64,000 nt of DNA, from assembly GCF_032854445.1 (NCBI RefSeq), contig NC_088295.1:30677385-30741384 (forward strand). The letters run 5' to 3'. The notes under the pieces are model-generated. The model saw only the letters and a program-made list of their open reading frames with translations. It had not been told where the DNA came from and searched no databases. Source of the DNA: Liolophura sinensis (taxonomy: Eukaryota > Mollusca > Polyplacophora > Chitonida > Chitonidae). Positions within the stretch are counted from its first letter, which is position 1. Each line of letters opens with the position of its first letter. A program made the translations under genes and the position numbers. Positions 56,143 through 64,000 of this stretch are shown in pieces.

Positions 56143-56884
56143 ATTTTATCTTAGTCGAGGGCCTAGACTTTAATTTTTTGACAAAAAATTACGGAGAATT
56201 TGCAGTTGACTTAAAGCGATGAACAACGTGACTCGTGATGCGATGAGTTTGTGTCACCTCTTGAATGGTCAACCTGCTATATTTAGATGCAGACAAGACA
56301 GTGTCACAAAAATCACAGACCAGACGAGTTTCCACAAGCTAATTAAGCAATCTATTTTCACATGCAATCAAACCTATAAAATATAAACAAATGGCAACAA
56401 GTGAACTGTCATTAGACGTCTTTCCCGGCCGGAAGATAGGGTCTCTTAAATCAGCGCCAGCGCCCTCTGTCAATAAACCAACACCAACAAGAGTTATCCC
56501 CCATTCTCTATTCAACGTGTGTTCCCCAGTCTAAATTGTTGTAATGGTATGTCAAGGCAGTATTACATAATGGACACGACAAATAGATAGACGATAAATA
56601 CAAGATATTACGGGATAAATAATATATCAGCCCTACATCAGTTAATATTGTCAGGCTTGATTTATGAGGAAAGAGAATACAGAAACTATGTTGCAAAGTG
56701 AAATTGACTGTCTGTACTTCTTTGTCTAATTAGCCCCTGCGTGTAGGCCCCTATGTAAATTTATATTCCAGAATAATTCGCGGAACTTTTCGCAAGATTA
56801 ACCATTGAAGTTATGAACCATTATTGACCGACATGTAACTATACGCCAAGCAGTACACACACGAAAGGACTGCATCAACGTATA

Positions 56885-57050
56885 TTTTCGTCTTAACAAT
56901 TTTTTTTCGTCCCAACCCATTTTGTCGTCCTAACCCTGGGCTTTCCGTCACCGCAACCCATCTGGTTGTCGCAACCTGTTTTGTCGTTGCAATCCATTTT
57001 GTTGCTCTAGCCAATACTGTCGTCCTAAACCATTTTGTCGTCCCACTACT
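56885..57050. repeat. About 19-bp tandem repeat upstream of TMEM50
   Basis: Eight imperfect copies of ccattttgtcgtcctaacc with decay in the middle. Confidence 0.75.
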
Positions 57051-57853
57051 TGCTGAGAGGAACGCTCCTCATTGCATGCGTTGATGACAAAATAGTGTTA
57101 CAATTGTATCCATGGTCCAGTCCAAAATACAAATATATTTTTGCGTGGTATGTATCAAATATACCTTATCTACATTTTACAATACGGAAATTGTATTCGA
57201 TGGAACTGTATATATTCCTCTATGTACAACCATATTTTAACAAACCTCTTGTTCTTCACTTCGGCACAGTTCCTACACATATACATGTAGGCCTATGTGG
57301 CGAATTTGTTACATAGCTAAACCCGATCGCTAATCATTACCGGTATATGTATACTATATGTAATATATGGATATCCTGTTGTTAAGATTTGACACTACGG
57401 AGCTAAATTTTTGCCAGACATTGCGTGTTCCACACACTCTAACCAAGTTAATTCATGCTGTACATAGGGAGTATGGCTATTGTTCGTAGTTGACCGTAGC
57501 CACCTTGTCAAAGACTTTGCCTGCATGTTGAAGACACCCCACCTACTTTGTAACCAGCTAAACGATCGTTTGTGTCTGCTTCCAGAGAACCTAACCAAAG
57601 TCTACTGGCGGAAAGAGCTGTACAGTTACTTATACTCGGACACACGGTCCGACGTACATTTATCTATACGTGCTTGAATTACATATGTATAAGTGCATGG
57701 TCAGGACGTTCTATATCATTGCACACGAAACTCTATCAAGGCGAAATCATTGTTCGATATCATAGACTGGAGACCTTCGGTGGTAAAATTCCTATATACT
57801 TCTGTTGAAATGTACAATATCATATCCTGGTCTCAAAAAGCAAATGTGTACCG

Positions 57854-58002
57854 AAGTCTTCCAGCAACCTGTGGATGGTCGTGAGTTTCCCCCACGGCTC
57901 TGCCCAGTTCCTCCCACTATAATGCTGGCCGCCCTCGTATCAGTGAAATATTCTTGAGTACGGCGTAAAACACCAATCAAACAAATAAATAAATTAATAA
58001 AT
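57854..58002 (+). mobile_element. 5'-truncated SINE family A with 13-bp target-site duplication
   Basis: Begins in the middle of family A (caacctgtggatggtcgtga) and runs to gtacggcgtaaaacaccaat plus an aaataaataaattaataaat tail. Perfect 13-bp copies of caaatgtgtaccg flank it at 57841-57853 and 58003-58015. Confidence 0.92.
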
Positions 58003-60314
58003 CAAATGTGTACCGTTTTGTTAGCATCTGGTTGTGTAGCTCGCGATGTAAACAAGGTGTTTTTCACAGGTTCACAATTTGGTATACATTAAATGTGTAG
58101 GTACATAAAGATGATACATGCATTGTACACATTATAACGCTCTTGCTCAAATTTATTACAATTAATTTGTGCCAACATATGGTACCGTACATATCTCGTG
58201 TATATTTTGTACACAACTGCTTTTAGATAGTAGCTGTCGCTACTTGTGAAAGTGTGGAAAAAAATATTTTCTATAGTGCGGTTACCCACATATATCTCTT
58301 TTGTCTGATGCATTTTAATAATCTACACCTGTAATTTAGGATGGATAGTGATAGGCTGTGTTGGGTTTAGCTGTTTGAACATACCATACAGTACGATCCT
58401 TGAACCATCTATGTATTGTTACCTTGCATTAGATAATAAGGCCAATACAATTATTTTATACATGGAAATTTACGAAGAAAAAGAAAAACAAAGAAACAGA
58501 AATTATGTTCGTCGAAATAAAATATATGCGTTCATCTGGCAACTTCCTAAATACATTTTCAGATGTTTTTGAAACAATGTTATAGTTGTCAATATCAGAT
58601 TTCTGAAAAAATTAAGTATATAATTTAATATATGTATACATAACCTCTGTATATTCAATGTTCCATGTGAGATAGTAGATTTTATTAGCAATATATAGGA
58701 CTCTATACCACCCACGTTTTTATTGGGATTTACAGGAAACCATGGGGCTGATATGGTTGAAATTACCGAGATTTATATGAAAACCTCACACCAAAGAAAT
58801 ACATGTAAGTACGGTGAATTCGTGTTCTGCTTATTAATCAATCGCATATATGATGAACATTACTCCATGTACATGACACGCAAGTTTAGCAGAGACATGT
58901 TTGCATGTTCTATTAAATATTGAACTGATAAGTTCTATAATTTGTAATCAAACTATACAATGGTGAAGACTCGCGACGATCAGTGGATGTAACGTGTTAC
59001 ATCTTATTAACTTCGCAAGGATGGTATATGGTGATAAACTAAAGCGTTCCAAGAAAGTTGAATAATGAGTAAACTGAACAAGATTTATATGGCGGTATTG
59101 TACCCTATGGCGACATGCGTGACGAAGATTTTTATTCTGGAAATTATATAGTGTTTGGAGAATAACTAGACTAATAATGTGTACATATACATGCAGAAAT
59201 GAAAGGCGGGTCTTTCGTGCCTATAAAACTTTCATAGTTGTTCAGCTGAAGTTATATGGTCTGCAAGTAAGGCAAGAAATGTATTCTGTGTGATCTAATA
59301 ACCCGGCAGATTCGCTGTGGTATTATATTGCAGGCGTTTTTATCTGCAAATCCTTTCATGCACACTGGTTAGGGCTATATAAGACCACATCTAGAGACAT
59401 CACGTGTATCACAGTCGACGGTATCGCAAAACCTCAAAGTCAGGCAGGGCAAAGGAAAGAAAGCACAAAGTTTTATTCTCTGAATCACAAAGCTGTGTAT
59501 CCAGTAATGACGCAAGTTTTCGGCGCGCGCTGTTTTCTTTTGCTTTTTGTACGGCCACAAATAATGCAGGGCTACTGAATAGGTAAGAGACGTGGTTAGG
59601 TAACCAGCACAAATGTTATCTAACAAGAGTTCAATACGGTAATCAGCGGTCCTCTCATGGTGCGTTCCACTGTTTGCCTCACATGACCTGAAGTACTCAC
59701 TGTTGATTGGTGCGTGTGCCAGACGGGTTCATCTGGGTATTCCAAATAGGGGCGTAAAAAAATCCATTAACCTTGACGCAAACAATGAGGCCATTCTGTT
59801 TCGAGAAGACACTGACTTGTTGCCTTGAAATATCCCGATTTTTCTAAGAATTTGCTTAAACTTTCATCACATAATAAAATGTGTCAGACCGACCCGCACC
59901 TGTTATCAAAGCGTTACATGTTGAAACTTTAAAGGTTGACTTAATTATTCTATACACAATAGTACATGATTATACACAGGATTAACCCACCTGTCCAGTT
60001 TGGCCTCGTCTCAATGTGTTATATGCATTGACGACATTACCTCAATAAACCAATTTACTGCTTTTGTCCAGACATTTGCTGAATATAGTTGTATGAATTA
60101 AATGAGACGAAGTATGTATATATTTTACAGTGGGGGCATAACAGGGAATTACAGTCAGGAAAGATTGAGAGATCCGGGATCAAACCCGGATCTGGTCATA
60201 GCAGAGACTTTAAAAATGGAATGTGTTGCTGCTTCGTTTGACGCTCAGAATTGAGAAGTTAGAGCAAGGAAACAGGACTGGTTGGCCCGGTGTCAGTATA
60301 ATTTGACTGGGTGG

Positions 60315-60440
60315 GGTGTCATGTCTGGTGTCTTCAGCATGATACTTCAGTGGTGGCAGCACTTTCGCGGCATGGACTCGGCATGGACTGTCACAAGTAT
60401 GTGTACACACACCAAATGACTCCTCGTCGTCATATGATAT
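60315..60440 (+). mobile_element. SINE family B fragment
   Basis: Contains cttcagcatgatacttcagt, ggtggcagcac and cgtcgtcatatgat in the same order as the 24125-24295 copy; the end is lost. Confidence 0.6.
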
Positions 60441-61889
60441 CATTCATTCCTTCATTCCAGTCAGGAATTCGTTACCAACCTATCTACACTCATACAGACC
60501 TCAGTCTTTGTTAATGTGGCTCTTACTACAGTGCAACAAAAATGTTTAAAGTAGAAATTTACATTTGATTTAGCATCTAGCAATTTTTCAATTTGTACTA
60601 AGTATATGTTTCATATATGCATGTAGACATAAGCATGACTATGCTGGATTCATAAATGTATCTTTAACCGATGATCTCTCTGCTTTTTAAATGTCGGCAT
60701 ATATCTTTACACATGCAGAATGTCGATGTTGTTTCCCCATCCTCTGTTGTAGATGTAAGATGTTGGCACGTTATTGAACGAGAAACGTTGCAGGAAAACT
60801 TTCTTTACAAAGATGTAGTTTTGACATCGCGGGATCAGATTGCTGCATATTTACCTCCCCAGCAAGCCATTCATATGTTACTAAAATACATGTATTTCAT
60901 ATGATGGTTGTGTCAGTTAATCATGCCCTTTTATCAGAGTTCGTTAGAAAAGAAAATATTTTGAGTAAAAGGTAGTGTACAATACCAGGACTTAAAAGTC
61001 AATGTTGGTATTCCTGCACGAGCCACAAAGACAGATTAAGGCCACTGCAGTGGACTTCCAAAATCCTGCTATACCATGAATGCTCTATATCCTATTCTTC
61101 CCCACCCTATGAGGAACAACCCCAGTCTACCACAATATACTAAATTTATTTTAGAGCAGCTTTTAATGACTGCTTGTCGTACATAAGACACGACATTCAG
61201 TGTGGCGTAACTTAAGGACAACCTCTGTGACCGCCCCTTTTCTTAGTCCACGAGTCGTTAAGAGTGCTGAATAAGCAGAATTAAGATTACCCAAGAAAGG
61301 TGTTAGCCCGGTAGAAAAGGCTGTTATCTAACACATCCATTGTAGGGAACTTTCTTCAACGTCGTTAACAAAACGGGTGACCGGCAACATTGTGGAATGT
61401 AGCTTTCTTGCCGTTTATCGGTTACTTCGATAAAACGTCGCGTTGATATTTAACTTTTGTATCAAACCGGTATTTTTCACTCGTCACAGTTTATTACCCG
61501 TGTCACCTTGTTGGCATCTATCCTTGACGACAATGTCTCTATCTTTTTAACTAAAGAATGTAATTTACCAACACAATCATACGTTTGTAAATGGATGTCA
61601 CCGTGGACCTGTGCACCCAAACTAATCAATGATTATTTTGATGAATTTGATGTCCGTAGTGACAGAAACTCACAGCGTATTACTCAATTGTTAAATGTCA
61701 TTCTTCATTCAAAGAGATTTTTTTACCCATACCTAGCAATAAATGAAAAATACGATGTATCAACAGCAAATAGGATGCCATTTTCTGGTTCGTATAATCC
61801 GGTCTAAAAGAGTTTAATTTTAAACCATTAAAACTTGCATGCGCAATTCAACATGATTAAGTTAGATACATATGCATACGTAAATTTTA

Positions 61890-62105
61890 CATAGTTATTA
61901 CACGCTTAGATATTTTACATAGATATTACATGCGTAGACAATTTACATAGATATTACATGCATAGATATTACATGCATAGATATTTTACATAGATATTAC
62001 ATGCATAGATATTTTACACAGATATTACAAGTATAGATATTTTACACAGATATTACACGCATAGATATTTTCCACAGATATTACATGCATAGATATTTTA
62101 AATGC
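61890..62105. repeat. AT-rich tandem repeat, about 27 bp
   Basis: About eight copies of tagatattttacatagatat followed by tacatgca, with indels. Confidence 0.85.
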
Positions 62106-62815
62106 GGGATAAAAAAACATAAAATACTTTTGCACCTGATGAAACAATTACCTTCTTTTACACCAAAATATGTCCCATGAACACTCACAATTTGGCCATA
62201 ATCCATTTGAATATATCATAAAGTATGAACGTATTAAAATCTCAAGTGACACAGACACACAAAAACAAGTTAGTATAAACTGTTCATATTCAATTAAATT
62301 AAACTAAAGAATCATTAACTGAGTGATTTCCTCGGGGTGTATGGCATTCTCAATCAACAGTGACAGCACAGAAAATTAAACACAGTGTATGTAGCGAAAG
62401 ATACCAAAAAGGCACTGGCCGCATCAGGCACATCGCTGAAAAGGGTATGTATCTGAAAACACCATAACTTTTTAAAATCTTTCTTGAATAAACTGGCTCT
62501 TAAAAATTCTAAATCTCAGAGCAAGACAAAACCAAATAAAGATTCCTTAAATTGACTGCGGCTTTTTGTTAAGGGATATCAAATGTTCCTTGGCAACAAC
62601 TTAGGAATGTCGTTGTTTTGTTGAAGTGGAGGGGATCTGGCACCCCTCAACACCTGCATGCACCACAACCAAATTGGGTTCAGTAAATAAAGATAAAGTT
62701 ATTTTCATAAAAGGTCATGCTCATCAGACAAATATGACTTAAATACCTAAGCTACTTCTTAAAACTTAAATAGAATTAAATGCATGCATTTAAATATTTA
62801 AATTCCAAGATGGAT

Positions 62816-62884
62816 CTCGTCGTCATATTACTGAAAAATTGTAAATGTGACGTAAAACCGCACGCACATGGTCATACATTCTAT
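62816..62884 (+). mobile_element. SINE family B tail fragment, probable target-site duplication
   Basis: Contains cgtcgtcatattactgaaaa, attgtaaatgtgacg and taaaaccgcacgcac. A 9-bp word aagatggat is found on both sides (62807-62815 and 62885-62893). Confidence 0.65.
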
Positions 62885-63297
62885 AAGATGGATGATATTT
62901 TTCGGCCCCCAGGTAACGATATATAACTAATATTCAGAAAGTTCATGGCACTTTATATAACTCATGTATTGTAAATGCGTTTAATTCTGCCGAAAAAATT
63001 AATAGGTGAACAAATTTAGATATAGTGTTCATTGAGATGCGTCTGACATTAAACGCTTGTTGAGACGTTACTCTATTCAGAAAACCGTAATTTCTTAGTC
63101 AGGAGAAAGAAAGAAAATATAAAGCCGTATATTCCTATATTCGTCTGGCAGTTTAGATATTACGTGTAATACTTTCTTCGTGTAAGACCAATCAGTGTCC
63201 CATATTTCACATGGGTGGGCACTCCACTACTTACACTTTTGCTGTGACGTCACGCTATTATCTGCGCAGTTGATTATTTTTCAAGAATCCACGCTTG

Positions 63298-63437
63298 CGA
63301 GTTTGTGATTTGAGTGGTGATGGGTGACTTGTACCACCTGGGTCCGCCTTCAACTGATATACAGTAGAGCGGAATTCGAACTCACGAACACAAGGCTTTA
63401 ACGTATCCAATATCTCACTGAGCTATCCGGAAAGACC
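63298..63437 (-). mobile_element. tRNA-derived SINE head (family C)
   Basis: The minus strand has a good A box (GGATAGCTCAGTGAGAT) and a B-box-like GTGAGTTCGAATTCCG 40 bp later, followed by GAAGGCGGACCCAGGTGGTA. It is too diverged in the anticodon stem and too long 3' to be a functional tRNA gene. Confidence 0.7.
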
Positions 63438-63505
63438 ATTCTACCCTCTCCTTTTAGACGGATTTAAACGTTTGCTGTGGCGTCAATCCTTTGTCTAACC
63501 GATAA

Positions 63506-63508
<3 letters not shown>

Positions 63509-63572
<64 letters not shown>

Positions 63573-63577
63573 TATAA
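63509..63577. repeat. (TA)n microsatellite
   Basis: About 30 uninterrupted or near-uninterrupted TA units with one tg break. Confidence 0.97.
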
Positions 63578-64000
63578 AAGGTTCATTCGTTTCTCATCAG
63601 TGTGAAATTCATGTTCGCCATCATTTCAAATACACCAAATGTTGCCGGTGGGAGAAGAGTAGCGTCATCAATTCATCAAGGCGCAAATTTGAACAGCAAG
63701 GTGAGTTGGTGGGGTCTAACTTGTGGCATTCTGATTACGGACATGGGTATCTCGGGGCCTGGTTTATGTCAATGTGACAGAGATTGTATAACCTACTATC
63801 AGATTTCCCTAGATTATATGTAAACTTCAGTCAATTCAGATTTAATTTCCCACATAACTAATCATAGTGGTATTCTACTGTCACGAAAGATCTACCATGC
63901 TACGTATTATATTCCACTATGCAAGTAATGCGGCTTAGCCGGCAACAAAGAACATTCATTGACGCTTGTTGTGATGTAAGGTTTTTTTTTATTTTTTGTT

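Larger units (their letters stand above)
56143..64000. other. Upstream region of TMEM50 to the right edge
   Basis: Should contain the TMEM50 promoter just right of 56142; no TATA box was seen. The rest holds the 19-bp array at 56.9 kb, SINEs at 57.85, 60.3, 62.8 and 63.3 kb, the 27-bp array at 61.9 kb and a TA microsatellite. Plus-strand frames at 60671-60904, 61457-61807 and 63602-63823 show no domain I recognise. Confidence 0.55.

Noticed and set aside
61457-61807. 116-codon plus-strand frame
   Set aside because: No ATG near its start, no domain recognised and no convincing splice sites.
63298-63437. Possible tRNA gene on the minus strand
   Set aside because: A and B boxes are good, but the cloverleaf does not close and the sequence continues into SINE-like DNA.

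Overview
The window reads as a piece of a mollusc genome. The evidence is intron-rich eukaryotic genes with GT-AG introns and many small exons, AT-rich non-coding DNA, and abundant tRNA-derived SINEs. These SINEs end in tails such as 'gacgttaaac...cactcactca' and 'gtacggcgtaaaacacc(aaataaat)n', a style I associate with bivalves and gastropods. The gene content (a divergent ionotropic glutamate receptor, two BIR-RING IAP genes, an Olig-type bHLH factor and a TMEM50 gene) also fits. The species cannot be named from sequence alone, and no bacterial, viral or CRISPR features were seen.

All five supported genes lie on the minus strand. From left to right: (1) 1-12709 holds twelve in-phase exons of an ionotropic glutamate receptor (iGluR/IR-like). 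They cover most of the amino-terminal domain, S1, M1, pore loop, M3 and the start of S2. The gene runs off the left edge, so M4 and the C-terminus are missing, and its first exon was not found. (2) 17607-20651 is a complete six-exon IAP gene (299 codons plus stop) encoding one BIR, a UBA-like region and a C-terminal RING. (3) 30482-34998 is a second, paralogous IAP gene (eight exons, 359 codons plus stop) with the same core layout. (4) 44918-45709 is a single-exon Olig-family bHLH gene with a TATA box. (5) 48344-56142 is a complete six-exon TMEM50A/B orthologue (160 residues). For genes 2, 3 and 5 the spliced lengths are exact multiples of three and every junction keeps phase; for gene 1 all eleven junctions keep phase.

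Non-coding space is rich in repeats. Three large minisatellites (41-bp, 30-bp and mixed 46/72-bp units) fill about 4 kb of iGluR introns. Further tandem arrays lie in introns of both IAP genes and between genes. SINE copies from several families are scattered throughout; three show 9-13 bp target-site duplications and a fourth a probable 9-bp one. Several fold-back or MITE-like elements with long inverted repeats are present. Stretches at roughly 14.9-16.6, 21.8-24.1, 29-30.4, 46-47.7 and 58-61.8 kb hold nothing I can recognise beyond short spurious ORFs.

The five genes have no obvious shared pathway. The two IAP genes are the only related pair and look like a local duplication.
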